DNA of 64,000 nucleotides from Chitinophaga pinensis. Its GTDB lineage: Bacteria; Bacteroidota; Bacteroidia; NS11-12g; UBA955. Positions 43,020 through 52,104 of this stretch are shown here, piece by piece; positions within the stretch are counted from its first letter, which is position 1; the number at the start of each line of letters is the position of its first letter. Under the pieces are notes generated by a model. It searched no databases and had not been told where the DNA came from. It worked only from the letters and a program-made list of their open reading frames with translations. A program made the position numbers and the translations under genes. The stretch spans positions 1 to 64,000 of the forward strand of contig CAMDUE010000004.1 in NCBI GenBank assembly GCA_945877575.1, given 5' to 3'.

Positions 43020-45596
43020 CTAGATTACCACATTCACAATTCTGTTTTTCACCACAATCACCTTTTTAGGTGCTTTTCCTTCGGTCCATTTCAACACAAT
43101 TTCGTTTACGAGTACCGCAGCTTCAATGTCTTTCACATCGGCATTGGTAGGAAACTCAATTTGTGTGCGGGTTTTACCGTTGATGCTTATAGGATATAGA
43201 AAAGCATTTTCAACCAGCAATTCTGCGTTGAACTTAGGCCATTGTTGAATATGTATGCTTTCGGAACCTCCTAATTGCGACCAAAGTTCTTCTGAAATAT
43301 GTGGGGCGAATGGTGCTAGTAATATTAATAATGGCTCTAAAACCGATTGTTTTCTGCATTTTAGGGTAGTTAATTCATTCACACATACCATGAAAGCAGA
43401 TACAGAGGTGTTGAAGCTCATTGATTCGATATCTTCCGTTACTTTTTTAATGGTCTTGTGTAGAATTTTTAACTCATCTGAGTTGGCTGATTCTTGATTT
43501 ATTGTCCATTGGTCTGCTTCATAAAACAGTCGCCAGAATTTACCTAAGAATCTAGAAACACCTTCAATTCCATGAGTATTCCATGGTTTTGAATCTTGAA
43601 GTGGCCCCAAGAACATTTCATACATCCTAAGAGTATCTGCACCATATTCTTGGCAAACATCATCGGGGTTAACGACGTTACCCCAGCGCTTACTCATTTT
43701 TTGTCCGTCTTCGCCCATGATCATTCCCTGATTCACCAGGCGTTTGAAAGGTTCATCCCAAGATAAATATCCCAAGTCAAACAAAAACTTCGTCCAAAAG
43801 CGGCTGTAAAGAAGGTGACCAGTGGCGTGTTCTGAGCCTCCAACATAAAGGTCAACAGCTTGCCAATAGTTTAGGGCTTCTTTCGAAGCAAATGCTTCTG
43901 AGTTTTGGGGATCTGTATATCGTAAAAAATACCATGAGCTGCCGGCCCAACCGGGCATGGTATCGGTTTCTCTTTGGCCAACTGGGCTATTCACCCAATC
44001 TTGTACTGCAGCCAGAGGACTTTCGCCTGTTCCCGTGGGTTTGTAGCTATCAACGGTGGGTAATTCAACGGGTAAATCATTGACCAATTGAGGGATACCA
44101 TTATTGTAAATGATGGGAAAAGGTTCACCCCAATAACGTTGTCTTCCAAAACCTGCTTCACGCAGTTTGTAATTGACTTTTTTCTCGCCAATTCCTAATT
44201 CTAACACTTTGTTTCTTGCAGCTTTGATGGCATCTTTTACAGTTAATCCGTTGAGGAAATCGCTGTTAAAGAGAATTCCATCTTTTGCGCTAAATGCCTC
44301 TTTCAAAGGGAGTTCTAGTTCCTCGTTGGCGGGTTTGACTACGGCAATTACCTCTAAAGTAAATGCTTGAGCAAATTCAAAGTCACGTTCATCGTGTGCA
44401 GGAACAGCCATAATAGCCCCTGTGCCATATCCGGCTAAAACATAATCGCTAACCCAAATAGGAATTTCTTTGTTATTGAAGGGATTGACAGCCATAGCAC
44501 CAGTAAAAACACCAGTCTTTTGGGTGTCAGCCATGCGTTCTATTTCAGATCTATTTTTGGCTTTTTCTGCGTAGTTTGATACTTGTTCCCACTGATTGGA
44601 GCTGCAAATTTCTTGTAAATACTCGGTTTCTGGAGCCAATACCATGTAAGTAGCACCGAAAAGTGTATCGGGTCGAGTAGTAAAAATTCTGATTGTGTGA
44701 CTCGATCCTGAAACTTTGAAGTCAATTTCGGCACCTTCGCTTCTTCCAATCCAATTTTTCTGTATCTCTTTAATAGAATCACTCCATTCAACGTTTTGAA
44801 GTCCTTCCAAAAGTCTATCTGCGTAGGCAGTAATTCGGAGGCTCCATTGTTTCATTTTCTTTCGAATTACAGGATAGCCACCTCTTTCGCTGACCCCATT
44901 GACTACTTCTTCGTTTGCAAGAACGGTACCCATTTCTGCGCACCAGTTCACAGTAGTTTCATCAATGAATGCTAAACGATAATCGTTGAGTATATTTTCT
45001 TTTTGTTGGACATTGAATTGGTTCCACTCTTGAGCGGAGAATTGAATTTTACAGCTGTGGTGAGCATTCAAATTGGAAGAGCCGAATTGTTCAAAATGCT
45101 GTGTAAGAAAATCAATGGATACTGCTTTTTGTATTGATTTGTCGTACCAATGTGTAAAAAATTGACTAAAAATCCATTGTGTCCACTTGTAGTAATCTGC
45201 ATCGCAGGTTTTCACTTGCCTGTCCCAATCAAAGCAAAAACCCATTTTATCTAGTTGTTCCCTGAAACGTTTTACATTGGCTTCGGTGGTAACCGCAGGG
45301 TGTTGTCCGGTTTGGATGGCATATTGTTCAGCGGGCAGACCAAATGCATCGTAACCCATTGGATGTAATACATTAAACCCATTCAATCTTTTATATCGAG
45401 CTACAATATCAGAAGCGATATAACCCAGTGGATGCCCAACGTGAAGGCCGGCACCTGATGGATATGGAAACATATCAAGGGCATAAAATTTGGGTTTATT
45501 GGGTTGTATATCTACTTTGTAAAGTTGATTTTGGTTCCAAATGTTTTGCCATTTGGATTCTATTTCGCGGAAAGCGTAGGCACTATTGCTTGACAT
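43020..45596 (-). CDS. leuS: Leucyl-tRNA synthetase
   Basis: 858 residues from the ATG at 45596 (MSSNSAYAFREIESKWQ); an in-frame ATG further upstream would overlap obgE. The class I signature is PYPSGAGLHVGHPLGY near residue 42 and the second, KMSKRWGNVV, near 620. The CP1 editing domain contains TTRPDTLFGATYMVLAPE. It charges tRNA-Leu with leucine and hydrolyses mischarged products. The gene is ordinary in length and content. Confidence 0.97.
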   Translation of the reverse strand: MSSNSAYAFREIESKWQNIWNQNQLYKVDIQPNKPKFYALDMFPYPSGAGLHVGHPLGYIASDIVARYKRLNGFNVLHPMGYDAFGLPAEQYAIQTGQHPAVTTEANVKRFREQLDKMGFCFDWDRQVKTCDADYYKWTQWIFSQFFTHWYDKSIQKAVSIDFLTQHFEQFGSSNLNAHHSCKIQFSAQEWNQFNVQQKENILNDYRLAFIDETTVNWCAEMGTVLANEEVVNGVSERGGYPVIRKKMKQWSLRITAYADRLLEGLQNVEWSDSIKEIQKNWIGRSEGAEIDFKVSGSSHTIRIFTTRPDTLFGATYMVLAPETEYLQEICSSNQWEQVSNYAEKAKNRSEIERMADTQKTGVFTGAMAVNPFNNKEIPIWVSDYVLAGYGTGAIMAVPAHDERDFEFAQAFTLEVIAVVKPANEELELPLKEAFSAKDGILFNSDFLNGLTVKDAIKAARNKVLELGIGEKKVNYKLREAGFGRQRYWGEPFPIIYNNGIPQLVNDLPVELPTVDSYKPTGTGESPLAAVQDWVNSPVGQRETDTMPGWAGSSWYFLRYTDPQNSEAFASKEALNYWQAVDLYVGGSEHATGHLLYSRFWTKFLFDLGYLSWDEPFKRLVNQGMIMGEDGQKMSKRWGNVVNPDDVCQEYGADTLRMYEMFLGPLQDSKPWNTHGIEGVSRFLGKFWRLFYEADQWTINQESANSDELKILHKTIKKVTEDIESMSFNTSVSAFMVCVNELTTLKCRKQSVLEPLLILLAPFAPHISEELWSQLGGSESIHIQQWPKFNAELLVENAFLYPISINGKTRTQIEFPTNADVKDIEAAVLVNEIVLKWTEGKAPKKVIVVKNRIVNVVI

Positions 45597-45613
45597 TTTG
45601 CTAAATTGAACGG

Positions 45614-45621
45614 CAAAAATA
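45614..45621 (-). promoter_or_regulatory. -7 box of leuS
   Basis: The minus strand reads TATTTTTG, an exact match 17 nt before the leuS ATG. Confidence 0.55.
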
Positions 45622-45638
45622 CGAAGGATAGTTCTTTT

Positions 45639-45650
45639 TACCGACCTTTG
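45639..45650 (+). promoter_or_regulatory. Promoter variant TACCGACCTTTG of obgE
   Basis: The 12-mer ends 7 nt before the obgE ATG and matches those of the ABC exporter (10352-10363) and nth (53658-53669) at 11 of 12 positions. Confidence 0.5.
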
Positions 45651-45657
45651 CAGGTTC

Positions 45658-46644
45658 ATGGCGGAAAGTAATTTCATTGACTACGTGAAAATCTGTTGCC
45701 GAAGCGGCAAAGGCGGTGCGGGCAGCAGGCACTATCACCGCAGCAAAATGAATCCGCGAGGAGGTCCAGATGGAGGTGATGGCGGCAAGGGCGGAGACAT
45801 TATTTTGTTGGGTAATTCACAACTGTGGACGTTGCTCCACTTAAAATATCGTAAACATGTAATGGCCGAAGACGGAATTCCTGGGGGTGAAAATCACAGT
45901 TCGGGACGTTTTGGGGAGAGCATTGTATTGGAAGTCCCTCTCGGGACAGTAGCGAGAGATGCTGAATCTGGCGAAATTATGTTCGAAATCACCGAAGAAG
46001 GTGAACGTAAAGTATTGGTTCCTGGTGGTCGTGGAGGTTTGGGGAATGCCCATTTTAAAACACCTACCAACCAATCGCCTCAATACGCGCAGCCTGGTGA
46101 ACCTGGTATTGAGCAATGGATTATTCTTGAATTGAAGGTCTTGGCCGATGTTGGTTTGGTTGGATTTCCAAATGCGGGTAAAAGCACTTTGCTAAGTGTT
46201 TTATCAGCAGCAAAACCTGAAATTGCAGATTATCCATTTACCACTTTGGTTCCAAACTTGGGTGTGGTGCAATACCGCGATTACCGAAGTTTTGTGATGG
46301 CAGATATTCCTGGAATCATTGAGGGTGCTCACGAAGGAAAAGGCCTCGGTCATCGTTTTTTAAAGCACATTGAACGAAATGCTTTGTTGCTTTTATTGAT
46401 ACCTTCAGACAGTAAAAATCATTTAGCAGAATATAAAACCCTGATTAATGAATTGGAAGCATTCAGCAGTGAGCTTATTTTTAAAGATAAGATTGTTGCA
46501 ATAAGTAAATCTGAAATGCTTGACAACGAGTTAAAAGAAGAAATTCGCCGTGAAATGGCGGGAATAGACTTGCTGTTCATCAGCTCAGTAGCACAACAAG
46601 GGCTAATTGAGTTGAAAGACGAGATCTGGAAACGATTGAATTGA
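45658..46644 (+). CDS. obgE: Obg family GTPase
   Basis: 328 residues. The glycine-rich Obg fold (residues 1-155) includes [31 protein letters not shown]. The G domain has [19 protein letters not shown] near 168, switch [20 protein letters not shown] near 215 and a KSE/SKSE guanine site near 283. Obg proteins act in 50S subunit maturation and stress control and are essential in most bacteria. A heptamer array begins right after the TGA stop. Confidence 0.96.
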   Translation: MAESNFIDYVKICCRSGKGGAGSRHYHRSKMNPRGGPDGGDGGKGGDIILLGNSQLWTLLHLKYRKHVMAEDGIPGGENHSSGRFGESIVLEVPLGTVARDAESGEIMFEITEEGERKVLVPGGRGGLGNAHFKTPTNQSPQYAQPGEPGIEQWIILELKVLADVGLVGFPNAGKSTLLSVLSAAKPEIADYPFTTLVPNLGVVQYRDYRSFVMADIPGIIEGAHEGKGLGHRFLKHIERNALLLLLIPSDSKNHLAEYKTLINELEAFSSELIFKDKIVAISKSEMLDNELKEEIRREMAGIDLLFISSVAQQGLIELKDEIWKRLN

Positions 46645-46749
46645 TTACGGGTACTGGGTACTGGGTATCGGGATTCGGGTGTCGGGTGTCGGGTATCGGA
46701 CTTCTGACCACAGACTTCTGACTTTGGACTATAGACTTTGGACCACGGA
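46645..46749. repeat. Heptamer array D (15 phase-locked units) after obgE
   Basis: Starts at the base after the obgE TGA. Units run TTACGGG, TACTGGG twice, TATCGGG, ATTCGGG, TGTCGGG twice, TATCGGA, then a second type: CTTCTGA, CCACAGA, CTTTGGA, CTATAGA, CCACGGA. All are in one 7-nt phase. It ends 10 bp before the promoter of the next gene. The rest of the 137-bp gap is that promoter and a short leader. Confidence 0.9.
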
Positions 46750-46759
46750 CTAAATTCCT

Positions 46760-46767
46760 TATTTTTG
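46760..46767 (+). promoter_or_regulatory. -7 box of the first parvulin gene
   Basis: TATTTTTG is an exact match, 14 nt before the ATG at 46782. Confidence 0.6.
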
Positions 46768-46781
46768 TTGGATATTGATTT

Positions 46782-48872
46782 ATGAGAAGGTTTAAAATTC
46801 AAATTGTTGCATTCATTGCATTTGTTGCTTCTGGGTCTTTGTTCTCTCAAGGTGGTGAGTCATCGAATGATTGGGTTTTTAAAGCGGGTAATCAAAAGGT
46901 TTATACCGATGAGTTTGAACGTCAGTTTCTTAAGAATCTGAACATCAAAGAAAAGCCTGTTACTTCTGCTGATATCGATGAATATTTGAGATTGTACACC
47001 CGTTTCAAATTGAAAATTCAAGATGCGGTTGACGCAGGTAAAGATTCTCTTCCTGCCTACAAACAAGAGCTGGCGATGTACAGAGAGCAATTGGCAAGAA
47101 ATTACCTCTACGATAGAAATGTCACCCAAAAATTGATTGAGGAAGCTTATGAAAGAATGTCTAAAGAGGTTCGTGTTTCTCATATTTTGATTAAATGCGA
47201 CAGAAATGCCTCTGATGCAACTGTTTCTAAGGCAGATAAACGCATGAAAGAAATTCATGCCGCGTTGCTTAGAAATCCATCGAAAGAAAATTTCAGCAGC
47301 TTTGCTTTGTCTGATTCAGAAGATCCTGGAACCAAAAGCTCAGGCGGAGATCTTGGTTACATGACCGCTCTTCAGGTGGTATATGAGTTTGAAAATGCCG
47401 CTTACAGCACTCCAAAAGATGGTATCTCTGATATTTTTAGAACTGATTTTGGATTTCATATTCTAAGAGTAGAAGATATCCGTCCGAATCTTGGCGAAAT
47501 CAAAGTGAGACATATTTTGATTCGTTCAGGTGCAAATGCGAATGTAACCGTGGAGGAAGGTGAGCGTAAAATCAATGAGATTCGCGAGAAAATTTCGAGT
47601 GGCGCAGAGACTTTTGAGTCTATGGCGAGAATTCACAGCGAAGATTTTTCCAGTAAATACAACGGCGGTTTGATTGATTGGTTAACAGTAAATCAGTTTG
47701 TGGGTGATATTGAAAGACAAGAATGGTTGAGTAGAGCATTTGCATTGGAGAAAAACGGAGATATCACGGCTGCCTTCAAAACCAACTACGGGTGGCATTT
47801 ATTGCAGAAGGTGGAAGTGCGTCCATTAAGTTCTTTTGAAATAATTAAAAATCAGCTGAAGACAAAAGTGCAACAAAATCAACGCAGTCAGATATCTATT
47901 GATTCGTTGGTTTTGAAGATTCAACGGGCTGAAGGATATAAGTTGAATGAAGTGATTTACGATATATTGATGAAAATGATGTCAAATGATTCATCGGTAT
48001 CCAAAGGAACTTTCAAGTCAAGTAATTTACCGGAAACCATCACCATTATGACAAATATGGTTAAAAAGAATGTGAATTTACACGATACAGAATTGTATCG
48101 TTTTGCGGGTGAATCGTATACGGTAGGTGATTTTGCGGAGCGTATTGAAGCGGCGAAAAAAGTATTGGGTGTTCCGGCGAAAGATTATTTGAAGGGTGAA
48201 TTTGAGAGTTGGGTGAAAAATGTATGTGTTTCCTATCAAAATGAGCATTTAGAAGAAAAGTCGCCCGAGTTTAGATTCATTTATCAAGAATACCGCGAGG
48301 GTATTTTGATGTTCAACAGGATGCAGGAAGTGGTTTGGGACAGAGCTAATACTGATTCTGTAGGATTGGCAGAATATTTCAATCAGAATATTAAAGATTA
48401 TCAGTGGGATGATAGATTCCATGTAGAGTTTTATTTCTGTTCATCTAAGGATATGATGAATACTGTAGCAAAACAGGTGAAGAAGGGAATTGCCGCTGAT
48501 AGTATCAGGAAGCAACACACCAAGAAAAGTCAGTTAGATTTTAGTTATAAAGCTGGGAAATATCAGTCGAAGGATACTTTCTTATTTCCATCACCGAAGG
48601 CGTTAAAGGGTATTTTTGCTGATGCGAAGTACAAGAAGAAAGCCAACCAAATTTATAAACTGGGACAATTAGACGAAGACTTTGTGGTGGTTAAGGTGAT
48701 TGGATTTTTACCTGCAGGTCCGAAGTCTTTGGAAGAAACTAGAGGCCCTGTGGCTTCGAAATACCAGGAGGTTTTAGAAAAGAAGTGGATGCAGGATTTG
48801 GAATCTAAATACTCTGTAGAAGTGAATCAAGCTGCCGTGCAGCAAATTAAGAACAAGCTTAATGCGAAATAA
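46782..48872 (+). CDS. Periplasmic peptidyl-prolyl isomerase with two parvulin domains
   Basis: 696 residues. A signal peptide (RRFKIQIVAFIAFVASGSLFSQ) precedes an N-terminal helical part. Two parvulin domains follow: residues about 125-225 (VRVSHILIKC, SGGDLGYMTA, FRTDFGFHILRVED) and 240-345 (IKVRHILIRSG, YNGGLIDWLTVNQF, FKTNYGWHLLQKVE). The C-terminal 340 residues are unassigned and helical. Likely an outer-membrane-protein folding factor. The next gene, a second parvulin protein, starts inside its 3' end (11-bp overlap), so the two are coupled. Confidence 0.88.
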   Translation: MRRFKIQIVAFIAFVASGSLFSQGGESSNDWVFKAGNQKVYTDEFERQFLKNLNIKEKPVTSADIDEYLRLYTRFKLKIQDAVDAGKDSLPAYKQELAMYREQLARNYLYDRNVTQKLIEEAYERMSKEVRVSHILIKCDRNASDATVSKADKRMKEIHAALLRNPSKENFSSFALSDSEDPGTKSSGGDLGYMTALQVVYEFENAAYSTPKDGISDIFRTDFGFHILRVEDIRPNLGEIKVRHILIRSGANANVTVEEGERKINEIREKISSGAETFESMARIHSEDFSSKYNGGLIDWLTVNQFVGDIERQEWLSRAFALEKNGDITAAFKTNYGWHLLQKVEVRPLSSFEIIKNQLKTKVQQNQRSQISIDSLVLKIQRAEGYKLNEVIYDILMKMMSNDSSVSKGTFKSSNLPETITIMTNMVKKNVNLHDTELYRFAGESYTVGDFAERIEAAKKVLGVPAKDYLKGEFESWVKNVCVSYQNEHLEEKSPEFRFIYQEYREGILMFNRMQEVVWDRANTDSVGLAEYFNQNIKDYQWDDRFHVEFYFCSSKDMMNTVAKQVKKGIAADSIRKQHTKKSQLDFSYKAGKYQSKDTFLFPSPKALKGIFADAKYKKKANQIYKLGQLDEDFVVVKVIGFLPAGPKSLEETRGPVASKYQEVLEKKWMQDLESKYSVEVNQAAVQQIKNKLNAK

Positions 48873-50226
48873 ACTGTTGATTTTAGTTCTAGGATTGCTT
48901 CTTGGCCTTCCTTTAAGAGCTCAGCAAGGACCCACTTTGCCGCCTCAGTATGCAGATGGCATATTGGCCGTGGTGGGGGAGAAAATTGTGATGTTCAGCG
49001 ATTTTGAGACTGAAAAGGTTCAATTGGCTAGGGGTCAGGTATTGCCAGATAGTCAGCAGTTGTTTTGTTATTTATTGGAGCAATTGGTTGTACGGAAATT
49101 GATGTTGAGTCAAGCTGAAATTGATAGTTTGCCTTTAGATGATGATAGGGTTGAAGCCGAAATTGATAACAGAATCAGAAATTTTCAGCGTCAAGCAGGT
49201 ACATTGGCCGATTTGGAGCGTTATTTGGGAAAGAGTATTCTTGAGTTTAAAGACGAAATTCGTCCTAAAATGAGGGAACAATTGCTTGCTCAAGAAATGC
49301 AGAGCAAGATTGTAGGTAACCTGAAAATCAGTCCCAAAGAAGTACAACAGTATTATGATCGAATTCCAGAAGATAGTTTACCGGTAATCAATACGGAGGT
49401 GGAAGTGGCTCAACTTTTGGTGGAGTTGCCTATTTCTTCGGTAGCGGAGGAGTTTGCACAACAACAATTGGAGGGGTTGAGAAAACGAATATTGAAGGGA
49501 GAGTCTTTTGAGAAGTTGGCTAGGGCCTATTCAATGGATCCCGGTAGTAAAGCCAATGGGGGTATGTTGCCAGAGTTTGGGCGAGGTGAAATGGTGGGTG
49601 AATTTGAGCGTGTGGCCTTTAAATTGAAGTCTGATAGCATCAGCCAGGTTTTTAAGTCAGATTTTGGGTATCACGTGATGAAGCTCATCAAGAGACAAGG
49701 GGAACGTATATTGGCTGCACATATTTTGATAAGGCCTGAAAATACGTCAGACGACTATTTAAAAGCGTCGAATACGGCTGATACTCTATATAAAAAGTTA
49801 TTAGAAGGTAGTATTGACTGGTGCGAAGCCGTAAAAAAGAATTCTAGTGAAGATTTTGGTAACAGGGGTTATTGCGGATTCATCACAGATGAAAATACAG
49901 GAATGCAAAAACGGTTGTTTGAATCATTGCCATCAGATGTAAAGTTGGTGGTTGACAAATTGAAGCCCGGCGAGTTTTCTAAGCCTGCGGTCATGGTGAT
50001 GCCCGATGGAAGAACCATGTACAGAATCATCTATTTGAGATCATTTGTTGCGCCTCACAAGGCCAATTTGGTGCAAGATTACAGTAGAATCCAAATGGAG
50101 GCAGAATCTGAAAAGAGACAACAAATCATTGATAAGTGGGTGGATGGTACTCGCAAGAAAACGTACATCAGAATCAATACACGCAATTTGGATTGCGGAA
50201 AGATATCTCGTTGGAACAACGAATAA
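48862..50226 (+). CDS. surA: SurA-like periplasmic chaperone / peptidyl-prolyl isomerase
   Basis: 454 residues. The signal peptide RNKLLILVLGLLLGLPLRAQ is followed by the SurA N-terminal region (GILAVVGEKIVMFSDFE) and parvulin domains at about 175-270 (VEVAQLLVEL, KANGGMLPEFGRGEM, FKSDFGYHVMKLI) and 285-380 (RILAAHILIRPE, NRGYCGFITDE). The order matches SurA, which escorts beta-barrel proteins to the assembly machinery. The second parvulin domain is divergent. Translationally coupled to the preceding gene; 10 bp before the moxR gene. Confidence 0.88.
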   Translation: MRNKLLILVLGLLLGLPLRAQQGPTLPPQYADGILAVVGEKIVMFSDFETEKVQLARGQVLPDSQQLFCYLLEQLVVRKLMLSQAEIDSLPLDDDRVEAEIDNRIRNFQRQAGTLADLERYLGKSILEFKDEIRPKMREQLLAQEMQSKIVGNLKISPKEVQQYYDRIPEDSLPVINTEVEVAQLLVELPISSVAEEFAQQQLEGLRKRILKGESFEKLARAYSMDPGSKANGGMLPEFGRGEMVGEFERVAFKLKSDSISQVFKSDFGYHVMKLIKRQGERILAAHILIRPENTSDDYLKASNTADTLYKKLLEGSIDWCEAVKKNSSEDFGNRGYCGFITDENTGMQKRLFESLPSDVKLVVDKLKPGEFSKPAVMVMPDGRTMYRIIYLRSFVAPHKANLVQDYSRIQMEAESEKRQQIIDKWVDGTRKKTYIRINTRNLDCGKISRWNNE

Positions 50227-50236
50227 TTAAGGGTTT

Positions 50237-51199
50237 ATGAGTGAAATGAATTCGGTTTTATTGGCTGAAAAATTCAGCGGAAAAATTCAAACTCTAACCC
50301 AAGAAATTGGGAAAGTTATTGTAGGCCAAGAAGAGGTGGTAAAAGCCTTGGTTAATGCGTTGTTTTGTCACGGACACGTGCTAATGGTGGGTGTGCCTGG
50401 ATTGGCAAAGACATTATTGGTAAAAACATTGGCTACGGCTATGGACCTAGAATTCAACAGGGTGCAATTTACCCCTGATTTGATGCCCAGCGATATTTTA
50501 GGATCTGAAATATTGGATGACAGCCGTCAGTTTCGATTTATAAAAGGACCTGTTTTTGCCAATTTGGTATTGGCGGATGAGATCAATAGAACGCCGCCCA
50601 AAACACAAAGTGCTCTTTTAGAGGCCATGCAAGAGAGGCAGGTAACAGTTGGAGGTAAATTATACCCCTTACCCGAACCCTTTTTCGTATTGGCAACTCA
50701 AAATCCTATTGAACAAGAGGGAACTTATCCGCTGCCAGAAGCTCAGTTAGACCGATTTATGTACCAAGTGACGTTAGATTATCCTACGTTTGAACAGGAG
50801 GTTCAAGTGTTGATGCAAACAACACAAAAGTATACCACAGAAGTTCAGAAAATTTTGACGGGTGCAGAGATTTTGGAGTTTCAAAAAGTGATTCGTGAAG
50901 TTCCAGTTCCCCCATCGGTGTTTGAATATACGGTGGGAGTGGTTCATAAGACTCGTCCGGGAAAAGCGGGTGCTGATTCGCAGACGGAGAAGTATGTAGC
51001 TTATGGCGCAGGACCTAGGGCTGGACAATATTTGATTTTGGGTGCAAAGTGTAACGCGTTGATGAAAGGAAAATTCTCAGTTGACCGTGAAGATGTTATG
51101 GAAGTGGCACAATGGGTGTTGCCTCACCGTGTAGTTTTGAATTTTAAGGCAGAAGCGGAAGGCATTCAAATTCAGAACCTAATCAAAGGTTGGTTATAA
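50237..51199 (+). CDS. MoxR family AAA+ ATPase
   Basis: 320 residues. Walker A GVPGLAKTLLVKTLA near residue 47, the sensor/Walker B region LADEINRTPPKTQSALLEAMQERQVT near 110 and the sensor ATQNPIEQEGTYPLPEAQLDRF near 150 define the MoxR group. MoxR ATPases act as chaperones with DUF58 and von Willebrand A proteins, which usually follow in an operon. Here none does: the SRP RNA gene comes next on the other strand. Partners must lie elsewhere. Confidence 0.93.
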   Translation: MSEMNSVLLAEKFSGKIQTLTQEIGKVIVGQEEVVKALVNALFCHGHVLMVGVPGLAKTLLVKTLATAMDLEFNRVQFTPDLMPSDILGSEILDDSRQFRFIKGPVFANLVLADEINRTPPKTQSALLEAMQERQVTVGGKLYPLPEPFFVLATQNPIEQEGTYPLPEAQLDRFMYQVTLDYPTFEQEVQVLMQTTQKYTTEVQKILTGAEILEFQKVIREVPVPPSVFEYTVGVVHKTRPGKAGADSQTEKYVAYGAGPRAGQYLILGAKCNALMKGKFSVDREDVMEVAQWVLPHRVVLNFKAEAEGIQIQNLIKGWL

Positions 51200-51228
51200 A
51201 TCAATAAGTTAAGTTTAATTAATAAGAA

Positions 51229-51313
51229 AAGGCGGTATCGCGCCGCTACAACCTGCTGCCCTTGCTTCCTTCCAGACCTGGGGGAGTTGACAAGGAGCTG
51301 GCCGTACCGCCTT
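51229..51313 (-). ncRNA. ffs: Small signal recognition particle RNA (4.5S type)
   Basis: The minus strand holds the conserved SRP apical region: AGGTCTGGAAGGAAGCA followed by GGGCAG, the Ffh-binding hairpin. The ends pair: AAGGCGGTAC at the 5' end with GTACCGCCTT-like sequence at the 3' end (one imperfection), giving a rod of about 85 nt, normal for the small bacterial form. A T-rich stretch follows the closing stem and may terminate transcription. Its promoter is at 51318-51325. The RNA guides Ffh-dependent membrane targeting of nascent proteins. Confidence 0.96.
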
Positions 51314-51317
51314 GGTG

Positions 51318-51325
51318 CAAAGATA
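51318..51325 (-). promoter_or_regulatory. Promoter of the SRP RNA gene
   Basis: The minus strand reads TATCTTTG, an exact -7 box ending 4 nt before the RNA. A TTTG lies 21 nt upstream, matching the -33 element; this is the only two-part promoter I could match, fitting a strongly expressed RNA. Confidence 0.75.
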
Positions 51326-51338
51326 CAACTAAAATCTT

Positions 51339-51346
51339 TACCTTTG
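51339..51346 (+). promoter_or_regulatory. -7 box of lptB
   Basis: TACCTTTG is an exact match ending 5 nt before the ATG at 51352. It overlaps the -33 region of the divergent SRP RNA promoter. Confidence 0.65.
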
Positions 51347-51351
51347 CAAAT

Positions 51352-52104
51352 ATGCGTTTATCTTCGGAAGGATTAATCAAACAATACGGTTCCAAACGGG
51401 TCGTTAATGACGTATCGGTGGAAGTGAAAACCGGTGAGATTGTGGGATTGTTAGGTCCGAACGGCGCAGGTAAAACGACCTCATTTTACATGTTCGTAGG
51501 TTTGGTGAAGCCAGACCAGGGCAATATCATTTTAGATGGTGAAGTTATCAGCCATCTACCCATGTATAAAAGAGCGAGAAAGGGAATAGGATATCTTCCG
51601 CAAGAAGCCTCAGTATTTAGAGAGCTCAGCGTGGAAGACAATATACGGGCTATTTTAGAAATCACGAGTTTAAGTCCCCAGGAACAAAAAGATAAATTGG
51701 AGAGCTTGATTGAAGAGTTTGGATTAGGCAGGGTGCGCAAGAATTTGGGGAAGGTTTTGAGTGGCGGCGAACGCCGTAGAACGGAAATTGCACGGGCTTT
51801 AGCTACCAATCCATCGTTTATTTTGTTAGATGAACCCTTCGCTGGGGTAGATCCAATTGCCGTGGAAGACATCCAAGCCATTATTTATAAGTTGAAAGAA
51901 AAGAATATTGGTATTTTGATTACCGATCACAACGTTCAGGAGACTTTGAGCATAACGGATAGGGCGTATTTGCTGTTTGAGGGCAAGTTGTTGGCTCAAG
52001 GAACTGCCGAAGAACTCGCTAGTAATGAGTTGGTTAGAAAGGTTTATTTGGGACAGAATTTTGAGCTGCGCCGCAAAAATTTGAAATTTAAGGAGACGTA
52101 TTGA
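51352..52104 (+). CDS. lptB: LPS export ABC transporter ATPase LptB
   Basis: 250 residues from the ATG at 51352; an upstream in-frame codon at 51262 lies inside the SRP RNA gene and is rejected. Walker [22 protein letters not shown] near residue 36 carries the LptB-typical SFYM sequence. The signature is [15 protein letters not shown] near 140 and Walker [17 protein letters not shown] near 163. LptB powers lipopolysaccharide extraction from the inner membrane with LptFG, which are not nearby. The stop overlaps the start of lplA. Confidence 0.94.
   Translation: MRLSSEGLIKQYGSKRVVNDVSVEVKTGEIVGLLGPNGAGKTTSFYMFVGLVKPDQGNIILDGEVISHLPMYKRARKGIGYLPQEASVFRELSVEDNIRAILEITSLSPQEQKDKLESLIEEFGLGRVRKNLGKVLSGGERRRTEIARALATNPSFILLDEPFAGVDPIAVEDIQAIIYKLKEKNIGILITDHNVQETLSITDRAYLLFEGKLLAQGTAEELASNELVRKVYLGQNFELRRKNLKFKETY

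Noticed and set aside
51262-51351. N-terminal extension of lptB
   Set aside because: The in-frame extension is antisense to the SRP RNA gene and precedes the lptB promoter.
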